Source of the DNA: Marinobacter nauticus
Lineage (GTDB): Bacteria > Pseudomonadota > Gammaproteobacteria > Pseudomonadales > Oleiphilaceae
Direction: 5' to 3'
Assembly (NCBI RefSeq): GCF_003634635.1
Contig: NZ_RBJB01000002.1
Location: 806,001-870,000 of the forward strand
Length of the DNA: 64,000 nt
The notes under the pieces are model-generated. The model was not told the origin of the DNA. It did no database searches and saw only the letters and a program-made list of their open reading frames with translations. The position numbers were made by a program, and so were the translations under genes. Positions 50,521-60,567 of this stretch are shown here, piece by piece (the first letter of the stretch is position 1; each line of letters starts with the position of its first letter).

Positions 50521-51570
50521 TTATCGGAGCTCCAGTCGTGACTCCATCAACCGGGTTGCGACACCTTCACCAACGGCGACCCCCAGCTGATCCACAAACT
50601 TCTGAAAAGGAGAGCGGCTGCGACTGTAATCGACAAGCTCCTCTTCGCCCACCAACTGGCGCGCGACCCAGGATGAACTGCCCAGACCATCTACAAGCCC
50701 CAGCTCTACCGCCTGCTCACCACTCCAGACCAGACCACTGAACAGCCGGGGATCATCCGCAAGGCGATCGCCCCGCCCCTGCCTGACCGCTTCAATGAAC
50801 TGCTTATGGGTGTTTTCAAGCACGCCTTGCCAGAACGCAACCTCTTCCTCCTGCTCCGGCGAGAACGGGTCCAGGAAAGCCTTGTTGTCACCTGCGGTAT
50901 AAAGACGACGATCCACGCCAATCTTTTCCATCGCCTCAGTGAAGCCAAAACCACCGGCCACTACACCAATCGATCCGACCAGACTGGCCCGGTTGGCGTA
51001 TATCTCATCGGCTGCTGCGGCAATGTAATAAGCGCCCGATGCACCAATATCAGAAATCACCGCGTAGATCTTCTTGTCGGGATATTCCTCCCTCAACCGC
51101 TTGATCTCATCATAGACATAGCCGGACTGCACCGGACTGCCACCCGGACTGTTAATCCGCAGCACAACCGCCTTCGAGCTCTCGGCCTCAAACGCGGCAC
51201 GCAATGCCCCGACCAGGTTATCTGCACTGGCCAGCTCATCAGCAGCAATCGGGCCATTCACCTCTACCAGCGCGGTATGGCTTCCCACTGTGGCCCCGAC
51301 GCCTTCTCCGAAGGGCGCACGAATCATGAACAGCAGCGCAAACAGATATCCGAACGTGAGCAGCTTGAAGAAAATACCCCAACGACGACTGCGCCGCTGC
51401 TCCGCCTGCAAGGACATCACCAGCTTTTCAATCAGACGCCAATCACGCCCCGTCTCCGGCGGCATCGACGGCTTCCTGCTGCCAAACAAGCCACCTCGGG
51501 CGCCCCGGGCTTCTGACTCAACGGGCTTGTCGCCCCACTCCGACTGCTTATCCGAATCCCACTCGCTCAT
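50521..51570 (-). CDS. sppA: Signal peptide peptidase SppA-like protease (S49)
   Basis: The 349-aa short-form S49 protease is anchored by one N-terminal helix (about residues 65-82). The catalytic Ser lies in SDIGASGAYYIAAAADE, and the downstream NRASLVGSIGVVAGGF and EAMEKIGVDRR supply the probable Lys. INSPGGSPVQSGYVYDEI is a family hallmark. It degrades cleaved signal peptides in the membrane. It lies 29 bases after the HAD phosphatase gene. Confidence 0.92.
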   Translation of the reverse strand: MSEWDSDKQSEWGDKPVESEARGARGGLFGSRKPSMPPETGRDWRLIEKLVMSLQAEQRRSRRWGIFFKLLTFGYLFALLFMIRAPFGEGVGATVGSHTALVEVNGPIAADELASADNLVGALRAAFEAESSKAVVLRINSPGGSPVQSGYVYDEIKRLREEYPDKKIYAVISDIGASGAYYIAAAADEIYANRASLVGSIGVVAGGFGFTEAMEKIGVDRRLYTAGDNKAFLDPFSPEQEEEVAFWQGVLENTHKQFIEAVRQGRGDRLADDPRLFSGLVWSGEQAVELGLVDGLGSSSWVARQLVGEEELVDYSRSRSPFQKFVDQLGVAVGEGVATRLMESRLELR

Positions 51571-51599
51571 TCGTATTCCTTACTTGCAACGTCCTGCTG

Positions 51600-52253
51600 T
51601 TAGCGCAGACCCAACACCTTCCGGAGGTCCGCCACTGAATTCACCACTGCATGAGGATCATAGGTCTCAAGCACATCACGCTTGTGCACCCCCCACTCCA
51701 CACCGATGGAGGGCATACCAACACGCTGAGCCATCTCCAGATCGTAACGGGTATCGCCAATCATCACAGCCTCTTCCGGTTCATAGCCGTAGAACGCCAG
51801 GATTTCCTCCAGCATCAACGGATGCGGCTTGGACCGGGTTTCATCCGCACAGCGCGTGATATCAAAATGCGACCCCAGACCACTGGAGGTCAACGCCAAT
51901 TCAAGACCCCGCCGACTCTTGCCAGTCGCCACCGAACACCCACGCCCGGAACCCCGGAGATCGGCAACCACATCTGCCATGCCGTCGAACACATTCTGGG
52001 GCGTGGTCACCTTCTTGAAGAAGTAACCGGCATAACCTTCACGGATACGAACCATCTCCTCACGACTCAGCCCCGGATACAGCTTCTCCAGCGCCTCAAT
52101 CATGCCCAGACCAATAATGTCGCGATAGGCCTCTCGCTCCAGCTCTGGATACCCCAGCTCCGTTGCCGCCTGGTGCAGGCTGTCAGCGATATGGTCCACT
52201 GAATCAATCAGCGTTCCGTCCCAGTCAAAAATAACGACTTTTACCTTCATCAA
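51600..52253 (-). CDS. HAD-family hydrolase (Gph-like phosphatase)
   Basis: The 217-aa HAD superfamily phosphatase has motif I VIFDWDGTLIDS (residues 7-18), motif II CSVATGKSRRG, and motif III/IV KPHPLMLEEIL with AVMIGDTRYDLEMA. The substrate is unknown. Homologues beside rluC are often called phosphoglycolate phosphatase-like. It overlaps rluC by 4 bases. Confidence 0.88.
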   Translation of the reverse strand: MMKVKVVIFDWDGTLIDSVDHIADSLHQAATELGYPELEREAYRDIIGLGMIEALEKLYPGLSREEMVRIREGYAGYFFKKVTTPQNVFDGMADVVADLRGSGRGCSVATGKSRRGLELALTSSGLGSHFDITRCADETRSKPHPLMLEEILAFYGYEPEEAVMIGDTRYDLEMAQRVGMPSIGVEWGVHKRDVLETYDPHAVVNSVADLRKVLGLR

Positions 52254-53317
52254 GACCGCTTCCCGCTTCGCTTGGTCAATTCTTCGAGCACCCCGGAAAA
52301 GGGCCCGTCGTATACTGCTTCCAGCCGCATGGGCTCACCCGAACCCGGAAGCGAAAACTCAAGAGCCCTGGCGTGCAACATCAAGCGCTGCCCACCAATG
52401 GCCCGGAAAGCTTTCAGGCTCGCATCATCCATATACTTGTCATCGCCCGCAATCGGATGACCCGCCCAGGCACTGTGTACTCGAATCTGGTGAGTCCTGC
52501 CGGTCACCGGCGATGCCTCAACAAGACTATACCCCTGAAATCGCTGCAAACAGGTAAACAAAGTCAGGGAACTCTTGCCCTCCTCACTGACCCGAACCCG
52601 ACGCTCGCCATTAGGCATCTCAAAACGCAACAGCGGCTCAGCAACACGATCAACATATTCCGGCCAACTGCCGACCACCAGAGCGTGGTAATACTTGCGA
52701 ATCCGCTTCTGCCGCAGCTCATCCTGCAAAAACCGCAACGCGGAACGCTTTTTAGCCACCATTACCAGACCAGACGTATCGCGATCCAGACGATGAACCA
52801 GCTCCAGGAACCTGGCTTCCGGCCGGGCCGACCGCAACACTTCAATCAAACCGAAACTCAGTCCGCTTCCGCCATGAACCGCTATACCGGAGGGCTTGTT
52901 CACCACCAGCATTTCATCGTTTTCGAAAACGACCGCAGCCTCCATAACCCCCTGCACCCGACTGCCGGGCTTGGGCTGCTCCGCCCTGGCCTGCTGCACC
53001 AGCGGCGGAATTCTGACCACATCCCCCGGATTAAGACGGGTATCAGGCTTTACACGCCCCTTGTTTACCCGCACCTCACCCTTTCTGACAATGCGGTAGA
53101 CAATGCTTTTGGGCACCCCCCGCAATCGTGCAAGCAGGAAATTATCCACCCGCTGCCCTGCCATATCCTCATCAACGGTAATCCACTGAACCTCTGTCGC
53201 CACCTTTCCCTGAACACGATCAGAACCCGCCTTCACAGCAGCCTTTCCAACTTCACGGACCTTCCCACTGGCGGGGCGACGACCCTTTGTCTTACGGGAA
53301 TCGGGGGAGCGCGACAT
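52250..53317 (-). CDS. rluC: 23S rRNA pseudouridine synthase RluC
   Basis: The enzyme (355 aa) makes pseudouridine at 23S positions 955, 2504 and 2580 in E. coli. A basic N-terminal tail is followed by an S4 RNA-binding domain (about residues 55-115) and the RluA-type catalytic domain. The catalytic Asp lies in LVHRLDRDTSGLVMVAK. I use the ATG at 53317, with AAGGG just upstream, not the GTG 30 bases earlier. Divergence from rne is conserved in gammaproteobacteria. Confidence 0.93.
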   Translation of the reverse strand: MSRSPDSRKTKGRRPASGKVREVGKAAVKAGSDRVQGKVATEVQWITVDEDMAGQRVDNFLLARLRGVPKSIVYRIVRKGEVRVNKGRVKPDTRLNPGDVVRIPPLVQQARAEQPKPGSRVQGVMEAAVVFENDEMLVVNKPSGIAVHGGSGLSFGLIEVLRSARPEARFLELVHRLDRDTSGLVMVAKKRSALRFLQDELRQKRIRKYYHALVVGSWPEYVDRVAEPLLRFEMPNGERRVRVSEEGKSSLTLFTCLQRFQGYSLVEASPVTGRTHQIRVHSAWAGHPIAGDDKYMDDASLKAFRAIGGQRLMLHARALEFSLPGSGEPMRLEAVYDGPFSGVLEELTKRSGKRS

Positions 53318-53390
53318 GTAAACCCTTGCGTTGGTAAATTGCGGCACCGTATGGCCGCCCCTGCATACCGGGACGGACGCAACTGAGGAG

Positions 53391-53419
53391 TTGCCTGCCC
53401 ACGCCGTACCTGTTATATT
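53391..53419 (+). promoter_or_regulatory. Probable rne promoter
   Basis: TTGCCT, a 17-base spacer and TATATT form a good sigma-70 promoter. It would give an rne leader of about 520 bases. Confidence 0.7.
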
Positions 53420-53425
53420 CCGGCG

Positions 53426-53947
53426 TGCTCTGCCGTTTGTCTACGGCCTGACGAACTCTGGTCAGAAGCCGGAGCGGCAGCAGTATACCGATACTGATTA
53501 AGAGTTTGAACGCTGCAAAACCAATCATTAACGGATGCAGCGGGAAACAGACTCCCGGAATCACAGGCCAGACCGAGAAAGGCTGTTACCTGCTCCGGGA
53601 GAGGAAAACCGACTGGAAAACCGTCGGGCGACATCGCGAAGAATCATTGCCACGCAAACCCGGGCCGTCCAGCAAACCAATACGACGTGAGACCCAGGGG
53701 CTTGTGTGAACCTGAAACGGATATTATGCGTCAACAGACTCTCACCCTATTCGACCTCGACCTGCCCACCGGCAGGCGGGATGTCGGCGGTGGTCTCAGA
53801 CACCCAGGATTGCACCCCATAAGGGTATGATCCGTCTGGCCGCCGGCCTGCCTGCTGTAAAGGGCCCGCGGCACGCACATCCTGCTTCGCTGATGCGAAT
53901 CCCCCCGGTTTTCTGTCACCAACAAACGACAGGAACCCTTTCTTTCC
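53426..53947 (+). promoter_or_regulatory. Long 5' leader of rne
   Basis: No gene is supported in this stretch. It can fold: CTCCCGGA (53552-53559) pairs with TCCGGGAG (53594-53601), and CCTGCC-CACC-GGCAGG (53761-53776) is a perfect hairpin. In E. coli the rne leader is a 361-base element through which RNase E controls its own mRNA stability. A similar role is inferred here. Confidence 0.6.
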
Positions 53948-56900
53948 ATGAAAAGAATGCTGATCAATGCAACTCATCCCGAAGAGTTGCGCGTCGCGCT
54001 GGTTGACGGCCAACGGCTGTTCGACCTTGATATCGAATCCAGTACCCGCGAACAGAAAAAGGCCAACATCTACAAGGGGCGCATTACCCGGGTAGAACCC
54101 AGCCTTGAAGCGGCTTTCGTTGACTTTGGCGCAGAGCGCCACGGCTTCCTGCCCCTGAAGGAAATCTCCAAAGAGTATTTCAAGAAGTCGCCCGGGCAGA
54201 TTGAGGGCAAAATCAACATCAAGGATGTTGTCTCCGAAGGCCAGGAAGTCATTGTTCAGGTCGACAAGGAAGAGCGTGGCAACAAGGGCGCTGCCCTAAC
54301 CACCTTTATCTCCCTGGCTGGCCGCTACCTGGTGCTGATGCCCAACAACCCCCGCGCCGGTGGTATTTCGCGCCGCATTGAAGGCGAAGAACGGACCCAG
54401 TTGAAAGAAGCGATGAACGGCGTTCAGGTGCCGAAGTCCATGGGCATTATTGTGCGTACGGCCGGCATTGGCCGCACCACCGAAGAGCTCCAGTGGGACC
54501 TCGACTACCTGGTACAGTTCTGGGAAGCCATCACCCAGGCGGCCGGCGAGCGCAAGGCTCCTTTCCTGATCCATCAGGAAAGTAATGTGATCATCCGCGC
54601 CGTGCGCGATTACCTCCGCCAGGACATCGGCGAAGTCCTGATCGACGCCGAAAGCGTGTACGAAGACGTTCTGAGCTTCGTTCGTGCGGTCATGCCCACC
54701 TTCGAAAACAAGATCAAGCTGTACAAAGACGAGATCCCCCTGTTCAGCCGTTATCAGATCGAAGGCCAGATCGAAACGGCGTTCCAGCGCGAAGTGAAAC
54801 TGCCCTCCGGCGGCTCGATTGTCATCGACCCAACCGAAGCCCTGGTGTCCATTGACATCAACTCATCACGGGCCACCAAAGGCCAGGACATTGAAGAAAC
54901 GGCCCTGCAGACCAACCTTGAAGCGGCCGAAGAAATCGCGCGCCAACTGCGCCTGCGGGATATGGGCGGCCTGATCGTTATCGACTTCATCGACATGACG
55001 CCAGCCAAACACCAGCGGGAAGTCGAGCAGAAGATGCGTGAAGCGCTGGAACTCGACAGGGCCCGCGTTCAGGTTGGCAAGATCTCTCGTTTCGGCCTGC
55101 TGGAAATGTCACGTCAGCGTCTGCGCCCCTCACTGGGCGAGACCCGCAGCGAGGTTTGCCCGCGCTGTGAAGGCCAGGGCACCATCCGGGGTATCGAATC
55201 TCTGGCGCTGAGCATCATGCGCCTGATCTACGAAGAATCCTCCAAGGAGAAGACCGCAGAAGTACGAGCCATGGTGCCGGTTTCTGTGGCCACCTTCCTG
55301 TTGAACGAAAAACGCAAGCAGCTGGCCGACATTGAAGCCCGCCAGGGCGTAGCGGTTGTGGTCGCACCTGTGCCCAACATGGAAACGCCGCACTTCGAGA
55401 TTCTGCGCCTGCGTCAGGACGAAACCTCTCCAGAGCATGTCTCCAGCCATCAGGTAGCTCAACAGTACAGCGAGCGCGAGGAAGAGGCAGCCGTAGAAGT
55501 TGCAAGTGCCGAGAAACCGGTGCGCGAACAGGCCGCCGTGAAAGCCATCCGTCCCTCTGCGCCAGCCCCAGCACCGACAGCCGCTGCGCCAACGGCTGCT
55601 GAGCAGGAAGAAGGCCTGTTCCGCAAACTGGGCAAGAAGATCGCGTGCTTCTTCCGGGGTGAAGAACCGGAGCAGGAAGCCAGCCGCGACACTAACCGGA
55701 ACCGGAGTGAAGAGCGTCGCAACCAGGCCCGCCAGGATCGCCGCAAATCCCGCGTTGCCCGCGATGACCAACGCACCGGCGGCAACCGCAGCGGCAATGA
55801 TCGCCGTCAGGGTAGCCAGCAGAACCGTGGCGATGACAACCGCGGCCGCAATCGTGGTGGCCGTGGTGACGATCAGAATCGCGGTGAACGTGGTGGCCAG
55901 AACCGTTCCAACCGGGACGACCGCTCTGGCGACAGCAAGGGCAATGACAACCGCCGGGACAACCGCAAGGACTCCCAGGGCCGCGGCCAGAACCGGAACC
56001 GTCCCCAGCGTGACCAGAAAGGCCCGCAGGACAACCGGGAACAGCAGGAATCCCAGAAGGGACCTTCCAACGACAAGCAGGGCGGTGACGACAAGCAACG
56101 CAAACCACGCCGACAACGTAACCGGGACGGCTCGCCCGCCGAGACTCCGGCATCGACGCCAGCAGAACGCAAAGCGGAACGCAGCGAGAAGCACCAGAAA
56201 GATACCCAGCCGGAAAAAGCGGCTGACAAGACAGCTCCTGTGGACGCTAAAGCCAGTGAGTCGCGCGTAGATAAAGCCGAGCAACCGGCCGCAACAACGC
56301 CGGAAACCAAAACTGCGCCAGAGAGCCGCAAGCCTGAACAACAGGAAATGGCCGAGAAGCCGGAGACCAAAACCGAACAGGCCGAGCAGAAAGAGGCTCC
56401 CTCAGCAGAAGACAAGCCTGAAGCAAAGGATGAGAGCAGCCGCAAAGAGAAGTCTGACGGCCGCAAAGGCCGCAGCTCCGGCCGCCAGCGCAAGCCTCGC
56501 TCTGCGGATAGCGCCGAAAAATCCGGTACTACCGAAGACAAGGGTGACAAGGAGAGCTTGCCAGCAGAAGCCGAGCAGAAACAGGCCGCCAAGCCTCAGC
56601 GTACCGAGCAGGTCACCGCAACAGAAGCCGAGCAGCCTGCAGAAAAGGCCAGCGCCGAGCCTGCCAAAGCCGAAGACAAAGAACCGGTCAAGGCAGAGGC
56701 CAAGGCACCCCGGCAAGCCAAGGCTGACTCACCGAAGGCGTCTGAGCCGGAAACCGGCGCGGCTTCTGATCAGAAGGCTGCCGAGGATAAAGCCGACAAG
56801 GCGCCGGAACAGAAAGCCGAGGCCGCTAAAACCGAGCCTGAAGTAGATACGGCGCCCGAGAAGCAGGCCGGATCCAGCAGCGAAAAACCCGCTGACAAAC

Positions 56901-57115
56901 CGGAGCAGCCTGCAGAGCCCGTAAAAGCCGAGCCAGCTCCAGCCAGCGAAAAGCCAGCGGAGCAGAAAGAAGAGACTCAGGAAGCCAGTGCATCGGAAGC
57001 TATCCCGGTGACTCCGGGCCGGGCCTATAATGACCCAAGAGAGGTCCGCAAGCGCCAACGCGCGGCCGAAGAAGCCAAAAAGGCAGAAGAGGCCAAGCAG
57101 GCCGGGAGCAACTGA
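53948..57115 (+). CDS. rne: Ribonuclease E
   Basis: The 1055-aa endoribonuclease is the core of the RNA degradosome. The catalytic half has the S1 domain (about residues 35-125), the Mg-binding Asp residues in [13 protein letters not shown] and LIVIDFIDM, and the zinc-link Cys at exactly 404 and 407 (CPRCEGQG) as in E. coli. A segment around residue 565 ([16 protein letters not shown]) resembles the amphipathic membrane-targeting helix. The remainder is disordered: an Arg/Asn/Asp/Gly-rich RNA-binding stretch (about 580-730), then a Glu/Lys/Ala/Pro-rich region to the end. Confidence 0.97.
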   Translation: MKRMLINATHPEELRVALVDGQRLFDLDIESSTREQKKANIYKGRITRVEPSLEAAFVDFGAERHGFLPLKEISKEYFKKSPGQIEGKINIKDVVSEGQEVIVQVDKEERGNKGAALTTFISLAGRYLVLMPNNPRAGGISRRIEGEERTQLKEAMNGVQVPKSMGIIVRTAGIGRTTEELQWDLDYLVQFWEAITQAAGERKAPFLIHQESNVIIRAVRDYLRQDIGEVLIDAESVYEDVLSFVRAVMPTFENKIKLYKDEIPLFSRYQIEGQIETAFQREVKLPSGGSIVIDPTEALVSIDINSSRATKGQDIEETALQTNLEAAEEIARQLRLRDMGGLIVIDFIDMTPAKHQREVEQKMREALELDRARVQVGKISRFGLLEMSRQRLRPSLGETRSEVCPRCEGQGTIRGIESLALSIMRLIYEESSKEKTAEVRAMVPVSVATFLLNEKRKQLADIEARQGVAVVVAPVPNMETPHFEILRLRQDETSPEHVSSHQVAQQYSEREEEAAVEVASAEKPVREQAAVKAIRPSAPAPAPTAAAPTAAEQEEGLFRKLGKKIACFFRGEEPEQEASRDTNRNRSEERRNQARQDRRKSRVARDDQRTGGNRSGNDRRQGSQQNRGDDNRGRNRGGRGDDQNRGERGGQNRSNRDDRSGDSKGNDNRRDNRKDSQGRGQNRNRPQRDQKGPQDNREQQESQKGPSNDKQGGDDKQRKPRRQRNRDGSPAETPASTPAERKAERSEKHQKDTQPEKAADKTAPVDAKASESRVDKAEQPAATTPETKTAPESRKPEQQEMAEKPETKTEQAEQKEAPSAEDKPEAKDESSRKEKSDGRKGRSSGRQRKPRSADSAEKSGTTEDKGDKESLPAEAEQKQAAKPQRTEQVTATEAEQPAEKASAEPAKAEDKEPVKAEAKAPRQAKADSPKASEPETGAASDQKAAEDKADKAPEQKAEAAKTEPEVDTAPEKQAGSSSEKPADKPEQPAEPVKAEPAPASEKPAEQKEETQEASASEAIPVTPGRAYNDPREVRKRQRAAEEAKKAEEAKQAGSN

Positions 57116-57117
57116 TC

Positions 57118-57660
57118 ATGCTGAGCAACTCGGACATCGAAGCGCTGGAAGACATTCTGTTCGCCGAACCCTGGGGAGATCATGCCCTGGACTTTTTCGG
57201 GTTCCATGGCGTGGTGTGTGCCAGCGTGATCGGGCCGGTCAGCCTGAAGGCGGAAGACCTCTTCCGCCTTGCCACAGGCACAGATCAGTTGCCGGATACC
57301 GGCATTCCCGACACGTTTACCCATTGTGTAAATGAGCTTGCACGGGATATGGCCCACGCCCTGGATATGGGCCAGCCACTGGAGCTGCCGGAGCCAGAAG
57401 ACGGCGACCCGATGAATGCTCTGGAAAACTGGTGTGCGGGCTTCGTCGATACCTTCCTCGAACATGAGGAGGCCTGGCTGCAAGCTGCGGATGAGGATGA
57501 AGTAGCTGACCTCATGGTGCCGATGCTGACACTGTCTGGCCTGTTTGAGGACGAGGACTTCCAGAAAGTCCGGAATGACGAGAAGCTGTCAGCCAAGATG
57601 GCAGAGGCCATCCCGGACTCGCTGACCGACCTCTACCTGTTGTTCCACGCGCCGGATTGA
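57118..57660 (+). CDS. UPF0149 (YecA/YgfB) family protein
   Basis: This 180-aa acidic helical protein is of the YecA/YgfB family, with LDFFGFHGVVCASVIGPV (about residues 23-40) and the conserved WCAGFVDTF (about 105-113). The C-terminal zinc-binding SEC-C motif of YecA is absent. Its role is unknown. It begins 2 bases after the rne stop, so it is likely translated from the same message. Confidence 0.8.
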   Translation: MLSNSDIEALEDILFAEPWGDHALDFFGFHGVVCASVIGPVSLKAEDLFRLATGTDQLPDTGIPDTFTHCVNELARDMAHALDMGQPLELPEPEDGDPMNALENWCAGFVDTFLEHEEAWLQAADEDEVADLMVPMLTLSGLFEDEDFQKVRNDEKLSAKMAEAIPDSLTDLYLLFHAPD

Positions 57661-57664
57661 AGCC

Positions 57665-58537
57665 TCAGGCTTCAATCGGCTGCCGAAAATGATGCCAGAC
57701 GGGCTCCAGCCCCTCTGGCATTTTCATTATGCGCCCCAGCTCACACCAGGGAGCTCCCGGGAAGTGAAAATCACTGCCCTGAGAGGCCCAGAGTTTTTCC
57801 CGCCGCGCCAGCTCGGCCACAAAACCCAGATCGCCACTGGACTGGCCCGACACTGACACCTCAATGCCCTGCCCTCCGGCACGGCCGAAATCCGCAGTTA
57901 ATGCCCGTAAACGGGTTGCTGTGAGACGATATTTCCTGGGATGCGCCAGCACAGCAATCCCGCCGGCCGCCACGATCCATTGCACCACCTCCGGCAACTC
58001 CGGCCAACACGCCTTTACATCTCCTGGCTTGCCAGTTCCCAGATACCGTTTAAACGCGTGCGCCACCTTGGGCACAACACCGTCTTCCACCAGAACTTCG
58101 GCAAAATGCGGGCGCCCGGGCACGTCCCCTCCGGCCACTTTCGTCGCCCGCTCAAGAAGCTGGTCGACGTTCAGGCGGCTTAGCCTGTCGGCGATCATAC
58201 GCGCCCGCTGCCAGCGGTTCTCGTTCTGGCGCTCAAGTGCGGCGAGAAACGCGGGATCACGTTCGTCAAAATCGAGCCCAACCACATGAATGGTATGACT
58301 GCGCCAGACACAGGAAAGCTCCACACCGTTAATCAGGGAGAGGCCGGAACCTGATGCCGCACTTCTCGCCACTTCAAGGCCAGCGATGGTGTCGTGATCG
58401 GTCAATGCCAGATGGCTAACCCCTTGCTCAACAGCTCTGGCTACCAGAGCCTCGGGAGACAGCGCGCCATCGGATGCCGTGCTATGGCAATGCAGATCAA
58501 TGCACGTTCTGGAGTCTTGGGGTATAGTCACGAACAT
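57665..58537 (-). CDS. rnm: PHP-domain phosphoesterase, RNase AM/YciV-like
   Basis: The 290-aa protein is of the PHP family. Metal-binding motifs are DLHCHSTASDGAL (about residues 14-26), LTDHDTIAG, LAHPRKYRL and the C-terminal SDFHFPG. YciV/RNase AM in E. coli removes nucleotides from the 5' ends of rRNAs after RNase E cleavage and hydrolyses 3',5'-bisphosphonucleotides. The gene lies convergent to the rne block. Confidence 0.85.
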   Translation of the reverse strand: MFVTIPQDSRTCIDLHCHSTASDGALSPEALVARAVEQGVSHLALTDHDTIAGLEVARSAASGSGLSLINGVELSCVWRSHTIHVVGLDFDERDPAFLAALERQNENRWQRARMIADRLSRLNVDQLLERATKVAGGDVPGRPHFAEVLVEDGVVPKVAHAFKRYLGTGKPGDVKACWPELPEVVQWIVAAGGIAVLAHPRKYRLTATRLRALTADFGRAGGQGIEVSVSGQSSGDLGFVAELARREKLWASQGSDFHFPGAPWCELGRIMKMPEGLEPVWHHFRQPIEA

Positions 58538-58618
58538 TCCTGAATAACGAAACGGGCACCAGTGTAGCAGCCTTCAGGCAGTGCCCCTAACCTCAGCTGA
58601 TCGCAGATCGGAGAACTC

Positions 58619-58918
58619 ATGTATTACGCCATCATCAGCGAAGACATTGCCAACAGCCTGCCCTTGCGCAAAGAAGCCCGACCCGCGCACCTGGCCCGGC
58701 TGGAACAGCTCAAGGCCGAAGGTCGGTTACTGGTAGCCGGCCCCCATCCCGCCATTGATTCGCCCGATCCTGGAGAAGCAGGCTTCAGTGGTAGCCTGGT
58801 CATCGCCGAGTTTGAATCGCTGGAGAAGGCTCAGGCCTGGGCCGATGCAGATCCCTACGTCGATGCCGGCGTGTATGAAAAGGTAATCGTCAAACCCTAC
58901 AAGGTGGTGCTGCCCTGA
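58619..58918 (+). CDS. yciI: YciI family protein
   Basis: The 99-aa ferredoxin-like-fold protein has the conserved His in [17 protein letters not shown] (about residue 24) and Asp in [12 protein letters not shown] (about 78). The fold is shared with muconolactone isomerases, but the substrate is unknown. YciI is often near the yciV gene, as here. Confidence 0.9.
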   Translation: MYYAIISEDIANSLPLRKEARPAHLARLEQLKAEGRLLVAGPHPAIDSPDPGEAGFSGSLVIAEFESLEKAQAWADADPYVDAGVYEKVIVKPYKVVLP

Positions 58919-59035
58919 ACGCAGCCGCCGCCAGCATGAGCGGATTGTAACGCTGAGGTGCTTGAATAGCGGCCACCTTGTGACAGAATTGCGGGTTTAA
59001 ATCATCAGTAATAACACTATCAGGGAACGTACTCC

Positions 59036-59704
59036 GTGACACCGCTCCGCCTCCTTTTCAGCCTTGTGCTTATTGTCAGCTCCGTTTCCGTTGCGCAGGC
59101 GCGCACCGTCTGGGTCGATGATCAGCTTTACCTGCCTGTGCGCTCGGGCGCTGGCAGCCAGTACCGGATCATCGAAAACGCGGTTCCCAGCGGAACGCCA
59201 CTGGAAGTTCTCGAGACCGGTGAGAGCTATACCCGCGTACGCACCCCGAAAGGCACCGAAGGCTGGGTATCGAGCCAATACCTGAGCAATGAACCCATCG
59301 CCGCAGACCAACTACGAAGAGTCAGCCAGCAGCTGGATGCGGCACGGGCCGAGCTGACCGAAACACGGCAGCAACTGGCAACCGTTACCGAAGAACGAAA
59401 TTCTCTGCAGAATGCCGAGAATAATCTTTCCAATCGGGCTGAAGACCTGCAAACTGAACTACAACGCATCAAGAATATTGCCGCTGACTCCATCAATCTT
59501 GAGCGTCGTAACCGTGAATTGCGCGAAGAAAACCAGAAACTGCGGAATGATCTGGAAGTACTGACAGCGGAAAACGAGCGTCTTGAGGCCAGCAAGGAAT
59601 CTGATTTCATGCTTCTGGGCGCGGGCCTCGTGTTTGGCGGCGTACTGCTGGCCCTGATCATTCCCATGCTCAAACCGACAAGAAAAACCGACAACTGGGC
59701 GTAA
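59036..59704 (+). CDS. SH3-domain membrane protein (TIGR04211-like)
   Basis: The 222-aa protein has a signal peptide (cleavage near AQA at residues 20-22). A bacterial SH3 domain follows (about 23-90, YLPVRSGAGSQYRIIE ... EGWVSSQYL), then a long coiled coil (about 95-192) and a C-terminal membrane helix (about 195-215). This layout fits a periplasmic cell-envelope protein tethered to the inner membrane. It starts at a GTG. The function is unknown. A PilZ gene follows 2 bases later. Confidence 0.82.
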   Translation: MTPLRLLFSLVLIVSSVSVAQARTVWVDDQLYLPVRSGAGSQYRIIENAVPSGTPLEVLETGESYTRVRTPKGTEGWVSSQYLSNEPIAADQLRRVSQQLDAARAELTETRQQLATVTEERNSLQNAENNLSNRAEDLQTELQRIKNIAADSINLERRNRELREENQKLRNDLEVLTAENERLEASKESDFMLLGAGLVFGGVLLALIIPMLKPTRKTDNWA

Positions 59705-59706
59705 AG

Positions 59707-60000
59707 GTGATGAAAGATTACTCTGAGAAGCGCGACTTCCATCGTATGCAGGTGAACAGCACCATCACGATTATCGGCAACGATGGTGAAACCCACACCG
59801 GTACCTGCCGGGATCTCAGTGCCGCCGGTATGCAAGTAGCAGTGGAACGACCGTTCAGGATTGGCGAAGAGCTGAGGACCCGAATGGAGTCCGCTGGGGA
59901 TCAGTTCCCGCCCCTGGAGACGCTCGGTGAGGTGGTGCGTTGCGAGCCGGATGGTGATGGTTATCTGCTCGGAATCAACATCATAGAAGTGACCCAATAA
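59707..60000 (+). CDS. PilZ-domain protein
   Basis: The 97-aa stand-alone PilZ domain begins with EKRDFHRMQVNS. The canonical c-di-GMP motif RxxxR is only partly kept (one Arg, at RDFHR). The second motif, DLSAAGMQV, matches D/NxSxxG. Binding to c-di-GMP is plausible. The start could be the GTG at 59707 or the ATG at 59710. It is coupled to the SH3-domain gene. Confidence 0.85.
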   Translation: MMKDYSEKRDFHRMQVNSTITIIGNDGETHTGTCRDLSAAGMQVAVERPFRIGEELRTRMESAGDQFPPLETLGEVVRCEPDGDGYLLGINIIEVTQ

Positions 60001-60029
60001 AAAACGGCGGCCCAAAGGCCGCCGTTTTT
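59998..60029. terminator. Bidirectional terminator between PilZ gene and rraA
   Basis: AAAACGGCGGCC-CAAA-GGCCGCCGTTTT has A/T tracts on both sides and lies between convergent genes. Confidence 0.93.
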
Positions 60030-60049
60030 GTCTGTGCCGAGGCCGCGGC

Positions 60050-60529
60050 TTAAACCAGCGGCTTCTCTGAGACGATGATGCCGTTGTTATCGGCATACAC
60101 ATACTGCCCGGGCTTGAACGTCACACCGTGGAATGTCACCGGGATATTCAGATCACCGATACCACGCTTTTCGGTCTTGCGCGGTACGGTACCCAGGGCC
60201 TGAACGCCCAGAGTAGTCTGTCCAATCTCATCTACATCACGGATGCAGCCATAGATGATCAGGCCAGCCCAGCCGTTTTCCGCGGCTTTCTCGGCCAGCA
60301 TATCACCCAGCAGTGCATTGCGCTTGGACGCGCCACCGTCAACCACCATCACGCGGCCGTTACCGGGCAGCCCAACCTGCTCTTTAACCACTGAGTTGTC
60401 TTCAAAGCACTTCACGGTCACGATCTCACCGCCGAACTGGCGCACGCCACCGTAATTGTTGAAGCCAGGTTCGACCACCTGCACTTCCGGAAATTCGTCA
60501 CACAGATCCGGAGTAATAATCTTGCTCAC
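60050..60529 (-). CDS. rraA: RraA, regulator of RNase E activity
   Basis: The 159-aa protein shares the fold of RraA/4-hydroxy-4-methyl-2-oxoglutarate aldolases. Motifs are [33 protein letters not shown] and [12 protein letters not shown]. In E. coli the trimer binds the RNase E C-terminal region and inhibits it. Some RraA homologues are aldolases, so inhibitor function is inferred. It lies 38 bases downstream of ppsA, probably in one transcript. Confidence 0.92.
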   Translation of the reverse strand: MSKIITPDLCDEFPEVQVVEPGFNNYGGVRQFGGEIVTVKCFEDNSVVKEQVGLPGNGRVMVVDGGASKRNALLGDMLAEKAAENGWAGLIIYGCIRDVDEIGQTTLGVQALGTVPRKTEKRGIGDLNIPVTFHGVTFKPGQYVYADNNGIIVSEKPLV

Positions 60530-60567
60530 GTTGTCGCTCTCCTTTTCCCATTCCCAAGTGTTGGTGA

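Noticed and set aside
55130-56341. A 403-codon antisense frame opposite rne
   Set aside because: It is a complement of the low-complexity Arg/Glu/Lys-rich tail. The Leu/Ala/Val-rich product is an artefact of that composition.
55690-57110. Repetitive C-terminal half of rne as possible repeats or a mobile element
   Set aside because: The repetition is at the amino-acid composition level (charged disordered region), usual for RNase E, and the frame is continuous.
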